Shown: piece by piece, positions 24,044 through 32,642 of the stretch
Numbering within the stretch: the stretch's first letter is position 1
Layout: each line of letters starts with the position of its first letter
NCBI GenBank assembly: GCA_035652235.1
Contig: DASREE010000008.1
Location: 124,001 to 188,000 of the forward strand
Source: PALSA-612 sp035652235
GTDB lineage: Bacteria > Actinomycetota > Thermoleophilia > Gaiellales > Gaiellaceae
Length of the DNA stretch: 64,000 nucleotides
Reading direction: 5' to 3'
Translations under genes and position numbers: made by a program
The notes under the pieces: model-generated
What the model was told of the DNA's origin: nothing
Databases searched by the model: none
What the model saw: the letters and a program-made list of their open reading frames with translations, nothing else

Positions 24044-24070
24044 AGAAAGCCCCGCTAATCGGGGCTTTCT
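24044..24070 (+). terminator. Terminator of tRNA-Lys
   Basis: Perfect 11-bp stem AGAAAGCCCCG / CGGGGCTTTCT with loop CTAAT, starting 3 nt after the tRNA. The downstream arm ends in TTTCT. Confidence 0.85.
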
Positions 24071-24304
24071 GCTTGGCGAGCGGATGCTGCGCCGACCGCT
24101 TGTCGGTCCGGCGCGGCTCGGCTCCCAGGCGCGCTGGCCGCGGCGGAGTCCGGTCTCCGCGAGCGCCTGGGACACGCCGGCGAGCGTGGCAACGGCCATG
24201 CGTGCCTGGATGACCTGATGCCCTCTGCTCATCGTGTCCTCGCTCCGTCGTGACCGCCGTGCGCGGTCTCGTGCGAGCGGTCGACACGAGGGTGGGAAAG
24301 AGGC
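24071..24304. other. Non-coding stretch after tRNA-Lys
   Basis: About 230 bp with no supported gene. Short minus-strand open frames here end in translated antisense tRNA sequence and are artefacts. It may be degraded sequence linked to the relic that follows. Confidence 0.4.
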
Positions 24305-24640
24305 GGTTACGCGCTTGCGCGGGAGCTCGGTCAGCCGGCGCAGCTGTGGCAGGTGTCGGGCGACGAGACGATGCTGCTCCTCGCGCAGGGGCGCCTGGAC
24401 GGCGCGGAGGCGCTCATCGCCCGCTCCCTCGAGCTCAGCCGCCGCGTGTCCCTGAGGTGGCGATCCCGATCGCCTGGCTCAAGCGCGCCACGCTCTGCGA
24501 GCTCCGGGGCGAGGACGCCAGCGACCTCGAGCCGAGGCTGCGGGAGGTGGTGCAGGCGCAGCCCGCCCGCGCCGTCTTCCGCTGCGCTCTCACCCACCTG
24601 CAGGCGCAGGCCGGCCGCGAGGAGGAGGCTCGCGCGGGCG
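24305..24640 (+). pseudogene. Relic of a LuxR/BTAD-type regulator, TPR-like C-terminal region
   Basis: The first frame reads ALARELGQPAQLWQV, LLLAQGRLDGAEALIARSL and ELSRRV. The reading then resumes one frame over as PEVAIPIAWLKRATLCELRG, VVQAQPARAVFRCALTHLQA and GREEEARA. Together these match the helical repeat region near the C-terminus of large actinobacterial ATP-binding regulators. A one-base loss at about 24449-24450 separates the frames, and neither the N-terminal ATPase nor the DNA-binding domain is present. The relic runs into the 3' end of the convergent protease gene. Confidence 0.65.
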
Positions 24641-24647
24641 GCTCGGC

Positions 24648-25877
24648 TCAGCCGCCGAGCGCGCGGACGCCGTTCGGCGTGCCGAGACCGGTCGGGCCGT
24701 CGTAGCCAGGCTGGGCGGTGCACAGGTACGCCGGGTCGCAGCTGCCGTTCGTGTTGAGGGCGACGTCGAAGAGCGAGGTCCTTGCCCGGCCGGCGTACAG
24801 GGCTGCTGGCAGCGTGTCCGGTCGGACGCCGGCGAGGGCGAAGGTGGCGGCGACGATCGGCGTCGCCAGGCTGCTGCCGCCGAGCTGGTACCAGCCGCGG
24901 GTGCACGAGCCCTCCGCGCAGTAGGGCGTCGAGTCGTAGACGGCGGCGCCGGTGTCGGGGTCGGCGACCGCGGCGATGTCCGCGATCGTCCGGTTCGGGC
25001 AGCCGGCGTCGTGCTGCCAGGCGGGCTTCGGCTCGTAGCTCGAGCAGCCGCTCCCGGTGAGGCTCCACGTCTTCTCGCTGCGCCGCCGCCCGTCGCGCGT
25101 GAGCGTGAGCGTCGTCCCGCCGACCGCCGTCACGAAGGGCGAGGCGGCCGGGTACTGCGCGCCGTAGCCCTCGTCGCCGCTCGCGAACGCGAAGGCGACG
25201 CCCGGACGCTGGAAGTGGATGTCGTAGGCGGTCTCGCCCTCGAACTCGGCCGAGCCCCAGGAGCTCGAGACGAAGCTCGCGTGGGCTGCGGCGTAGTCCT
25301 CGGCCGCGAGGAGATCGTCGAGGTCGTCCGAGGCCGCCTCGACGAGCAGGATCCTGCACAGCGGGCAGACGGCGTGCACGGCCTGGACGTCGAGCGACGT
25401 CTCGAGCGACCAGCGGCCGCTTCTCCTCGGGTAGGCGCGCCCGCCGCTCGCGTCCACCCTGCTGAAGCAACCCGCCCGGCTGGTGCACGCAGGAAGGCCG
25501 AACGTCCGGCTGTACACGCCGAGGTCGCGCTCGGCGGTCGGATCGTCGAAGGCGGTCACGACGGCGACGGTCGTGCCGCGCCCGGAGGTGGCCGCCGCGG
25601 CGAGCAGGCCGTACGCCTTCTTCAGCTGGTGCGGGCTGTAGCCGACCCAGGTCGGCGTGGCGAACGGGCGCCCGTCCGCGTTCGTGGCCACGTGCACGTA
25701 GCAGCGGGCCCGCCCGGGTGCCGCCGGCGGGCAGACGGCGCGGGAGGAGCGCCGTGGAGCGCCTCCGCCGGCAAGCGGCCACAAGACGGCGAGTAGCAGC
25801 GCAGACAGCGCGAGCAGGACGACGAGCGCCGACTGCTGGGGCGAGGAGAACGGACGAGGCTCCACCGCTCTCTTCAT
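24648..25877 (-). CDS. Sedolisin-like (S53) secreted serine-carboxyl peptidase
   Basis: 409 residues. An N-terminal membrane segment (SALVVLLALSALLLAVLW) anchors or exports it. The mature part begins VGYSPHQLKKAYGL, typical of sedolisins. Probable catalytic residues are E159 and D163 in SLETSLDV, the oxyanion aspartate in FASGDEGYG, and S336 in GGSSLATP. The serine motif is GSS rather than the usual GTS. Six or more cysteines suggest disulfides outside the cell. ATG 25877 is selected because it just precedes the membrane segment. It diverges from the large secreted protein at 26063. Confidence 0.82.
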   Translation of the reverse strand: MKRAVEPRPFSSPQQSALVVLLALSALLLAVLWPLAGGGAPRRSSRAVCPPAAPGRARCYVHVATNADGRPFATPTWVGYSPHQLKKAYGLLAAAATSGRGTTVAVVTAFDDPTAERDLGVYSRTFGLPACTSRAGCFSRVDASGGRAYPRRSGRWSLETSLDVQAVHAVCPLCRILLVEAASDDLDDLLAAEDYAAAHASFVSSSWGSAEFEGETAYDIHFQRPGVAFAFASGDEGYGAQYPAASPFVTAVGGTTLTLTRDGRRRSEKTWSLTGSGCSSYEPKPAWQHDAGCPNRTIADIAAVADPDTGAAVYDSTPYCAEGSCTRGWYQLGGSSLATPIVAATFALAGVRPDTLPAALYAGRARTSLFDVALNTNGSCDPAYLCTAQPGYDGPTGLGTPNGVRALGG

Positions 25878-25981
25878 GGTCGCTGGGCGCGCTCGGGTCA
25901 ACCCCCCGAGGTGGGGGCCTTCGCTCGCTCCCGCGGGCGTCCAGGTCGGGCGCGCGTTCCGGACCGAACGGCTCGGGTTGC

Positions 25982-26010
25982 TTGACAACGGGGCGAGCCG
26001 CTCGTAGAAA
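25982..26010 (+). promoter_or_regulatory. Consensus-like sigma-70 promoter
   Basis: TTGACA at 25982-25987, a 17-bp spacer, then TAGAAA at 26005-26010. It is the best -35/-10 pair in the window and drives the secreted protein at 26063 with an untranslated leader of about 45 nt. Confidence 0.7.
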
Positions 26011-26062
26011 CCCGCGAACGATCCTCTCCCGGGTCATCCGCCCGGGTCGACAAGGAGGCTGC

Positions 26063-27754
26063 ATGAAGCGATTCGCCGTCGCCTTCAGCATTGCAGCCGC
26101 AGTCTGCGCGCTCGGCCTGCTCGCGCCGGGCGCGTGGGCAGGCATGCCGAACCCCCGTCTCGGCACGGACTGCGGCGACCAGAGCTCGAACGCGCTCTGC
26201 GCGGAGACGTTCGACTCGGCGCTCGCACTGCACGAGCCGTACTACGTCGGCCACGACGAGCCCTCGCTCGCGTGGTACTCGAGCATCCCCGGCTCGGGCA
26301 ACAACATGACCTACCAGCTGACCCTGCCCAGGGAGCCCGCGGCGCTGCCGACGCAGTCGAGCCCGGGCGCCTTCTGGGACTTCCAGCTCCACCCCGCGTT
26401 CTGGCTCGGGATGATGATGTGCGACACGCAGTCGTTTCCGGAGTACACGAACGTGTGCGTGCCCGACACGGACGCGAACATCAAGGACGACGCGAACCCG
26501 TCCTCCCCGAACTTCATCGGCAGGCACGCCGGCACGGCGTTCGAGGAGCTGCAGTTCTACCCGCCCGGTTGGGCGAACTGGAACATCGGCACGAGCTGCG
26601 ACCCAGCGCGCTGGTGCGCCGCCCTGACGATCGACAGCCTGTCCGAGAACGGCGCCACCGGGCAGGCTCTGAACCCGACCTGCCAGTCGCAGATCCTCGG
26701 CGGAGTGGAGTACATCAACTTCGCCTTCGTCACCCGGAGCGGCCTGCCGCAGGGGCCGCCGGATCCGAAGAACTCGGTGCTCAGCCCGACGAGCCTCGTG
26801 CCCGACCCGTCGCAGGACCTGATGATGAACGGCGGCGACCGCATCGTCGTCGCCATGCACGACACGCCGGCTGGCTTCCAGGTCGTCCTGCACGACCTGA
26901 CCACCGGGCAGCTCGGGTCGATGACGGCGAGCGCCGCGAACGGGTTCGGGCAGATCCAGTTCGACCCGACGGGCACGAGCTGCAACGTCATCCCGTACAG
27001 CTTCCACCCGATGTACTCGACCTCGAACGAGCACACGCGCAACCCGTGGGCTGCGCACAGCTACAACGTCGCCTTCTCGGACGAGATCGGCCACTGGCAG
27101 TACTGCGACAGCATCCCGTCGCTCTTCTCCTCCTGCGCCGGCAACGAGGGCGGTCAGGACGGCGCTCCGACGCCCGCGAACGGCGACGACAACCTGTGCA
27201 TCGGGCCGGGTCAGGATCCGTTCGGCACGATGCTCGTCCAGGTCGGTGGCTGCGAGGACGCGAACTCCGGCTTCGACGGCACCTCGTACACGGCGACGGC
27301 CTGGCCGGGGAACGGCAACGCGCTGGCGCCGACGCCGATCCGCTTCAAGACCCCGTACGTCAACGGCCTCAAGTTCCAGACGTACGACCGGGTGGCGTTC
27401 GAGGCGGACCTGCCGCGCATCGAGGTGCCGAACCCGGACAACCCCTTCCTCACCTGTAACCGCTTCGTCGGCACGCCGGGGGCGGGGACCGGGTGCACGA
27501 ACCCGCCGCTTCGCGACGACGGGAGCGAGGCGTACTACCCGATCTTCTCGACCCACCAGTCGACGGGCTGGGTGGGGACGTGCGAGTGGCAGCTCGGCGG
27601 GACCCAGCTCGCCGGCACGTTGAACACGTTCGGCGGCAGCTCGGCGACCGAGTACGGGCCGCTCTTGCAGTCGACCTACGAGGCGTCCGCGACGACGGTG
27701 ACGAAGCGCTACAACGACTTCCGCCGGATCGTCGCCAACCCCTGCCGGTCGTAG
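26063..27754 (+). CDS. Large secreted protein of unknown function
   Basis: 563 residues. A clear signal peptide (FAVAFSIAAAVCALGLLA, cleavage near AWA-G) is followed by a Cys-, Trp- and aromatic-rich extracellular protein with no membrane segment. Landmarks are AFWDFQLHPAFWLGMMMCDT, FYPPGWANWN, NPWAAHSYNVAFSDEIGHW and CEWQLGG. I do not recognise a catalytic motif. Expression looks strong and classical: a TTGACA/TAGAAA promoter and a perfect AAGGAGG ribosome binding site 4 nt before ATG 26063, unlike the leaderless genes around it. A hairpin terminator follows. It is probably an abundant exported protein. Confidence 0.75.
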   Translation: MKRFAVAFSIAAAVCALGLLAPGAWAGMPNPRLGTDCGDQSSNALCAETFDSALALHEPYYVGHDEPSLAWYSSIPGSGNNMTYQLTLPREPAALPTQSSPGAFWDFQLHPAFWLGMMMCDTQSFPEYTNVCVPDTDANIKDDANPSSPNFIGRHAGTAFEELQFYPPGWANWNIGTSCDPARWCAALTIDSLSENGATGQALNPTCQSQILGGVEYINFAFVTRSGLPQGPPDPKNSVLSPTSLVPDPSQDLMMNGGDRIVVAMHDTPAGFQVVLHDLTTGQLGSMTASAANGFGQIQFDPTGTSCNVIPYSFHPMYSTSNEHTRNPWAAHSYNVAFSDEIGHWQYCDSIPSLFSSCAGNEGGQDGAPTPANGDDNLCIGPGQDPFGTMLVQVGGCEDANSGFDGTSYTATAWPGNGNALAPTPIRFKTPYVNGLKFQTYDRVAFEADLPRIEVPNPDNPFLTCNRFVGTPGAGTGCTNPPLRDDGSEAYYPIFSTHQSTGWVGTCEWQLGGTQLAGTLNTFGGSSATEYGPLLQSTYEASATTVTKRYNDFRRIVANPCRS

Positions 27755-27776
27755 ACCGGCGCTGGGCGGGTTGCAG

Positions 27777-27816
27777 GTGACGGCCGGGGGAGGCGCAAGC
27801 CTCCCCCGGCCGTCAC
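27777..27816 (+). terminator. Perfect 18-bp hairpin with GCAA tetraloop
   Basis: GTGACGGCCGGGGGAGGC (27777-27794), loop GCAA, and its exact complement (27799-27816). It stands 22 bp after the secreted-protein stop. There is no T-tract, but the stem is very stable. Confidence 0.75.
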
Positions 27817-27872
27817 GGCCGGCGGCCGGCGGCGACCACTTCCCGCGTGTGCCCGTGAGCGGCGGTCGCGGC

Positions 27873-27878
27873 TATCGT
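27873..27878 (+). promoter_or_regulatory. -10 box of the class A PBP gene
   Basis: TATCGT, 8 nt before ATG 27887. Confidence 0.5.
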
Positions 27879-27886
27879 GCGTTGCC

Positions 27887-29866
27887 ATGGGCGAGCGCGG
27901 CGTCGACGACGAGCTGCTCGCGCTCCGGCTGCGGCGCCTACGCAGGCAGCGCCGCCGCCGGCGCGTCCCCTGGGGGGCGCTCGCGCTCCTCCTCGTCGCG
28001 CTCGTCGCCGGTGGGCTCGCGCTCGCGGCCTTCGGCGGGGCGCGGCTGATCACGTCGAGCTGCTCGCTGCGCGACCTGCGGCCGGTGCGGCTGGCGCAGA
28101 ACTCGTTCCTGTACGCCTCCGACGGGTCGCTGCTCGGGTCGATCCCGTCGGTCTCCAACCGCCAGTGGCTCAGCCTGCCGCGGATGTCGCGCTGGTTGCC
28201 GAAGGCGACGGTGGCGATCGAGGACCGCCGCTTCTACCGGCACGGGGCGCTCGACTACCTGGGCATCGCCAGAGCCGCCCTGCGCGACGTCGGCACGCTC
28301 TCGCTCAGCCAGGGCGGCTCGACGATCACCCAGCAGCTCGTGCGCACGCTCTTCCTCGGCAACGACACGAAGCGCACGGTCTCGCGCAAGCTGAAGGAGG
28401 CGTGCCTCGCGATCCGCCTCGAGCGCGACTGGCCGAAGTCGCGGATCCTGACCGCGTACCTGAACGACGTCTACTACGGAGGCCACGCCTACGGGGCGGA
28501 GGCGGCTGCGCAGACGTACTTCTCCCGCTCGGCGCGCACGCTCGACCTTCCGCAGGCCGCCCTCCTCGCCGGGCTGCCGCGCGCGCCGTCGCTGTACGAC
28601 CCGCTCGTCAGCCCCGGGCTTGCCCGGCGACGCCGCAACGAGGTGCTGGCGGCCATGCTCGCGACGCGGGCGATCGACCTCCGCCAGTACCGCTGGGCCG
28701 TGCAGACGCCGCTCGGTCTGCGCCCGGGCGTCCTCTACAGCCACATCCGCGAGCCGGGCTTCTTCGGCTACGTGCAGGAGGAGCTGATCGGCGCGCTCGG
28801 CGAGAACCGGGTGCAGGCAGGCGGGCTGCGGGTGACGACGACGCTCGATCCGAAGCTGCAGGCGCTCGCCGGCCGCGCCATCCGCGGCGTGCTCGCCCAC
28901 CGGGACGACCCCTCGGCGGCGCTCGTCGCCATCGACCCGTGGAGCGGCGCGATCAGGGCCATGGTCTCGTACGTGCCGAGCGGGCGGCCGCTCCAGTTCA
29001 ACCTCGCCTCGCAGGCGCGGCGGCAGGCGGGCTCGGCGTTCAAGCCGTTCGTGCTCGCGACGGCGCTCTCCCAGGGCGTCTCGCCGTACTCGTCGTGGAG
29101 CGGCCCGCCGGAGCTCGTCATCGACGATCCGCGCTGCTCCACGAACGGGCAGCCGTGGGACGTCCACAACTACGCGGACGAGTCGGCCGGGACGATGAAC
29201 CTGCTCGACGCCATCGCGCACTCCGTGAACACGATCTACGCCCAGCTCTCGGACACGGTCGGGCCCGCGAACGTGGTCGCGACCGCGCGCAAGCTCGGCA
29301 TCACCTCGCCGCTTTTGCCGGTCTGCTCGATCACGCTCGGCACGCAGGGCGTGAGCCCGCTCGAGATGACGGACGCCTACGCCGCGCTGGCCGCGCGGGG
29401 GGTCCACCACGACGCGCAGTCGCTCCTGCGCGTCCGGCTCGCCTCCGGCGAGACGATCCAGTCGCTCGAGGCGAAGGGGACGCGGGTGCTGCGGCAGAAC
29501 GACGCCGACGTCGTCACGTACGCGCTCCAGCGCGTCGTGCAGTACGGGACGGGGACGGCGGCGTTCTTCGGGCGCCCGATCGCGGGCAAGACGGGGACGG
29601 CGGAGCACTACGACGACGCCTGGTTCTGCGGGTACACGGCGCAGCTCGCGAGCTGCGTGTGGATCGGCTATCCGCAGCGCGAGCAGCCCCTGCTGGACGT
29701 CGAGGGCGTGCCCGAGGTGTTCGGCGGCTCGCTGCCCGCGCGGATCTGGCACGACTTCATGTCCGCTGCGACCGCGCACGACCCGGTGCGGGACTTCCCC
29801 CGGCCGAGCTTCGACTCGTACACGAGCTACCCGCAGCGCCCGAGCGTCTCCTACCCGTCCCGGTAG
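27887..29866 (+). CDS. Bifunctional class A penicillin-binding protein (PBP1A family)
   Basis: 659 residues. A cytosolic arginine-rich N-terminus and one membrane helix (ALALLLVALVAGGLALAAF) are followed by a GT51 glycosyltransferase with catalytic E112 in EDRRFYRHG and GGSTITQQLVR. The transpeptidase has S383 and K386 (GSAFKPF), the SVN motif and KTG from K568. It polymerises lipid II and cross-links peptides outside the membrane. ATG 27887 follows TATCGT by 8 nt. It is one of two transpeptidases in the window; the other, pbpA, is in the division operon. Confidence 0.95.
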   Translation: MGERGVDDELLALRLRRLRRQRRRRRVPWGALALLLVALVAGGLALAAFGGARLITSSCSLRDLRPVRLAQNSFLYASDGSLLGSIPSVSNRQWLSLPRMSRWLPKATVAIEDRRFYRHGALDYLGIARAALRDVGTLSLSQGGSTITQQLVRTLFLGNDTKRTVSRKLKEACLAIRLERDWPKSRILTAYLNDVYYGGHAYGAEAAAQTYFSRSARTLDLPQAALLAGLPRAPSLYDPLVSPGLARRRRNEVLAAMLATRAIDLRQYRWAVQTPLGLRPGVLYSHIREPGFFGYVQEELIGALGENRVQAGGLRVTTTLDPKLQALAGRAIRGVLAHRDDPSAALVAIDPWSGAIRAMVSYVPSGRPLQFNLASQARRQAGSAFKPFVLATALSQGVSPYSSWSGPPELVIDDPRCSTNGQPWDVHNYADESAGTMNLLDAIAHSVNTIYAQLSDTVGPANVVATARKLGITSPLLPVCSITLGTQGVSPLEMTDAYAALAARGVHHDAQSLLRVRLASGETIQSLEAKGTRVLRQNDADVVTYALQRVVQYGTGTAAFFGRPIAGKTGTAEHYDDAWFCGYTAQLASCVWIGYPQREQPLLDVEGVPEVFGGSLPARIWHDFMSAATAHDPVRDFPRPSFDSYTSYPQRPSVSYPSR

Positions 29867-29930
29867 TCGACCGGGCCCCGCTCGCCGCCGGCGTCCTTCA
29901 CGGCTGGGACGCGGCCGCGAGCTTGCGGCC

Positions 29931-29936
29931 TATGCT
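29931..29936 (+). promoter_or_regulatory. -10 box of the KdpD-like kinase operon
   Basis: TATGCT, 17 nt before ATG 29954, leaving a leader of about 10 nt. Confidence 0.45.
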
Positions 29937-29953
29937 GTAGCTGCACCGCTCCG

Positions 29954-31372
29954 ATGGACCTCCGCACGCACGCCGGTGCCCTGTGGCGCTCCCGAGTCGG
30001 CTGGGCGGCCGCCGGCCTCCTCTCGAGCGCCGCCGCCGTGACCGCGGCCACGGGCGTCGTGCTCGGGCTCGACCGGGTCGCACCCGCGCTCAGCCTCGGC
30101 GTCGTCTACCTCGTGGCCGTGCTGCCGGTCGCGGCGGCGTGGGGGCTCGTGTACGCGCTGCCGGTTGCCGTCGCGAGCATGCTCGCGTTCAACTTCTTCT
30201 TCCTGCCGCCGCTGCACACGTTGCGCCTGCGGCAGGCAGAGAACTGGGTCGCGCTCGCCGTCTACCTCGCGGGTGCCGTCCTCGTCAGCCACCTGGCGGC
30301 CGTCACGCGGCGACGTGCCCAGGACGCCGAGCAGCGCGGGCGCGAGGCCTCCTTCGCCGCCGACGTGGCGGCGCTCCTGCTCGACAGCGGCTTCGTCCAG
30401 GAGCGGGTGCGCGAGATCGCCGCGCGCGTCGCGGGGGTGCTCGGCGTCGAGCGGGCACGGATCGAGCTCGAGTCGCTGCGCCGCCCGCAGGCAGGCGAGA
30501 CCGGCCTGCCGCTCACGGTCGGCGAACGGCACGTGGGCATGCTCTTCCTCGACGAGGAAGCCCGGCCGGACGCCGCGGTCGCCGGCAGGATCCTGCCGGC
30601 GCTGGCCGCGCTCCTCGCCTCTGCGCTCGACCGCGAGCGCCTTGCGCTGAAGGCGGTCGAGGCCGAGTCGCTGAGGCGGAGCGACGCCGTGAAGACGACG
30701 ATCCTGCGCGCCGTCAGCCACGACCTGCGCTCGCCGCTGACGGCGATCAGCGCTGCCGCCGAGGTCCTCGACGAGGCGCGGACGAGCGTCGCCGCCGCGG
30801 AGCGCGCCGAGCTCGTCGCGTCCATCCGGCTCGAGTCGGCGCGGCTCGAGCGCCTCGTCTCCAACCTGCTCGACCTGTCCCGCCTGGAGGCGGGCGCGGC
30901 GCACCCACGGCCCGAGCTGTGGACAGCCGACGGCCTCGTCGCCCGCGCGCTGAGTGCGCTCGGCGAGGCGGGGGGGCGCGTCGACGTGGAGCTCCCTCCC
31001 GAGCCGGCCGCCGTACGGGCCGACCCGGCGCAGGTCGAGCGGGCGCTCGTCAACCTGCTCGAGAACGGCCTGCAGGCGTCGGCCGGCGGCGACCACGTCG
31101 TCCTGCGCGTCGAGCGGACGCGGACGGAGGTCGTCTGGCGCGTGCTCGACCGCGGGCCCGGGTTCGACCCCGACGAGGCCGAGCGGATCTTCCGGGCGTT
31201 CGAGCGCGGCAGCGGCGAACTGCGCACCGGGGCCGGTCTCGGGCTCACCATCGCCCGGGGCTTCGCCGAGGCGAACGGCGGACGGGTGTGGGCCGAGCGG
31301 CCGCCCGGAGGAGGAGCGGCGTTCGCCCTCGCGCTTCCGGCCGTGCGCGTGCCGGAGGCGGTCGGCGCATGA
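29954..31372 (+). CDS. KdpD-like sensor histidine kinase lacking the N-terminal KdpD domain
   Basis: 472 residues. Residues 15-120 hold about four membrane helices of the DUF4118/KdpD type (AFNFFFLPPLHTLRLR is characteristic). A GAF-like segment is followed by the HisKA domain with H256 in SHDLRSPL and a HATPase with NLLENGLQA, DRGPGFDPDE and TGAGLGLTIA. Canonical KdpD is about 900 residues with an N-terminal KdpD plus Usp region, absent here. It likely senses potassium or turgor. The stop overlaps the regulator start (ATGA). Confidence 0.9.
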   Translation: MDLRTHAGALWRSRVGWAAAGLLSSAAAVTAATGVVLGLDRVAPALSLGVVYLVAVLPVAAAWGLVYALPVAVASMLAFNFFFLPPLHTLRLRQAENWVALAVYLAGAVLVSHLAAVTRRRAQDAEQRGREASFAADVAALLLDSGFVQERVREIAARVAGVLGVERARIELESLRRPQAGETGLPLTVGERHVGMLFLDEEARPDAAVAGRILPALAALLASALDRERLALKAVEAESLRRSDAVKTTILRAVSHDLRSPLTAISAAAEVLDEARTSVAAAERAELVASIRLESARLERLVSNLLDLSRLEAGAAHPRPELWTADGLVARALSALGEAGGRVDVELPPEPAAVRADPAQVERALVNLLENGLQASAGGDHVVLRVERTRTEVVWRVLDRGPGFDPDEAERIFRAFERGSGELRTGAGLGLTIARGFAEANGGRVWAERPPGGGAAFALALPAVRVPEAVGA

Positions 31373-32085
31373 CGGCTGTGCGGGTGCTCGCGGTCGACGA
31401 CGAGCCGCAGATCCTGCGCGCGCTCGAGATCACGCTCCGCCGCGAGGGCTACGAGGTCGTGCTCGCGCGCACGGCCGGGGAGGCGCTGGCCGCCGCGGGG
31501 GCCCACCCGCCCGACGCCGTCGTCCTCGACCTGCTGCTCCCGGACGGCAGCGGCACGGACGTCTGCCGCGAGCTGCGCGGCTGGAGCGACGTTCCCATCC
31601 TCGTCCTGTCCGCGGTCGGGGAGGAGAGCGAGAAGGTGGCCGCGCTCGACGCGGGCGCCGACGACTACGTGACGAAGCCGTTCAGCGTGGACGAGCTGCT
31701 CGCGCGCCTGCGCGCGGCGCTCCGCCGCTCGGCGCCTGCGCGCGAGCCGGTGCTGACGGTCGGCGAGCTCCGCCTTGACCTCGAGAAGCGCCTCGTCACC
31801 TTCGCCGGCCGGCCCGTCGCGCTCACGCCCACCGAGTGGGACCTGCTGCGCCTGCTGGCCGAGCACGAGGGCAAGCTGCTCACGCACCCGACGATCCTCC
31901 GCCGCGTGTGGGGGCCCGCCTACGGCCGCGAGTCGAACTACCTGCACGTCTACGTCTCGCACCTGCGGCGGAAGATCGAGCCGGATCCGGCGAGGCCCCG
32001 GTACCTGCTCACGGAGCCGGGTGTCGGCTACCGCCTCGTCGATCCCGACGGGACGGGCGCCGAGTCGGACGGCACCGGCCGTTAA
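31369..32085 (+). CDS. KdpE-like OmpR-family response regulator
   Basis: 238 residues. The receiver domain has the phosphoacceptor D54 in VVLDLLLPDG, and KPF contains the conserved lysine. The C-terminal winged helix (LTPTEWDLLRLLAEHEGKLL, YLHVYVSHLRRKIEPD) is the OmpR type and closest in style to KdpE. It is coupled to the kinase by an ATGA overlap. No kdpFABC genes are in the window; the likely local targets are the Usp and KimA-like genes downstream. Confidence 0.92.
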   Translation: MTAVRVLAVDDEPQILRALEITLRREGYEVVLARTAGEALAAAGAHPPDAVVLDLLLPDGSGTDVCRELRGWSDVPILVLSAVGEESEKVAALDAGADDYVTKPFSVDELLARLRAALRRSAPAREPVLTVGELRLDLEKRLVTFAGRPVALTPTEWDLLRLLAEHEGKLLTHPTILRRVWGPAYGRESNYLHVYVSHLRRKIEPDPARPRYLLTEPGVGYRLVDPDGTGAESDGTGR

Positions 32086-32140
32086 GAGGATCTTCAGGCC
32101 TCCGCCCAGCCTCTTACGGGGTCGTTACGGCGTTCGCGCC

Positions 32141-32146
32141 TACCGT
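32141..32146 (+). promoter_or_regulatory. -10 box of usp/KimA-like pair
   Basis: TACCGT, 7 nt before GTG 32154. Upstream, TTACGG recurs at 32114 and 32125 (spaced 11 bp), a possible regulator site. Confidence 0.45.
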
Positions 32147-32153
32147 GGACCGC

Positions 32154-32639
32154 GTGAGGGGCCGGCACGCGCACCCGCTCGAGAACAGGACGATCGTCGT
32201 TGCCGTGGACGAGTCGCCGGCGTCGCCCGACGCGGTCGCGCTCGGCGCGCAGCTCGTGGCGCAGCGCGGACAGCTCGTGTTCGTGCACGTCCTCGTCGTC
32301 CCGCTCGAGTTCCCGCTCGAGGCGCCGCCCGAGCCCGAGGAGGAGGCCCGGCGGCAGCGGGCGCGCGATCTCCTCGTGCGCTGCCAGGCGCTCGCGGATC
32401 GCTACGGCGTGACGAGCCGGCGGGTGCTCGAGCGGCGGCACGCCGTCGGGCCGGCGATCGTGGACGTGCTCGAGCGCCACCGCGCCGATCTCGCGCTCGT
32501 CGGCGGCGAGCAGCGCCTCTCGCGGTCCGGGCGCGTCCGTCTCGGTCCGACCGCGGCCTACGTGCTCAGGCACGCACGCTGCCCGGTGCTGCTCGTCTCG
32601 GCGGGGGCCGCTGCGGCGGCCGGTCGTCGGGTGGCGTAG
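32154..32639 (+). CDS. Universal stress protein (UspA family)
   Basis: 161 residues, one Usp domain starting TIVVAVDESPASPDAVAL with a C-terminal HARCPVLLVSAG strand. The ATP-binding GxxGx9GS/T region is not intact (GGEQRLSRSGRVRLGPTAAYV). In canonical KdpD a Usp domain is fused to the kinase; here a free Usp follows a kinase that lacks it, which may be a split arrangement (inference). GTG 32154 follows TACCGT by 7 nt. The KimA-like permease starts 3 bp after the stop. Confidence 0.85.
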   Translation: MRGRHAHPLENRTIVVAVDESPASPDAVALGAQLVAQRGQLVFVHVLVVPLEFPLEAPPEPEEEARRQRARDLLVRCQALADRYGVTSRRVLERRHAVGPAIVDVLERHRADLALVGGEQRLSRSGRVRLGPTAAYVLRHARCPVLLVSAGAAAAAGRRVA

Positions 32640-32642
32640 GCC

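Noticed and set aside
24003..24287. A 94-residue minus-strand open frame ending VKDSNLRPWD
   Set aside because: Its C-terminus is the translation of antisense tRNA-Lys, a well-known false protein; there is no independent coding signal.
23969..24640. Integrated element at tRNA-Lys
   Set aside because: No integrase, no duplicated tRNA 3' end, no mobile genes; only a regulator relic is nearby.
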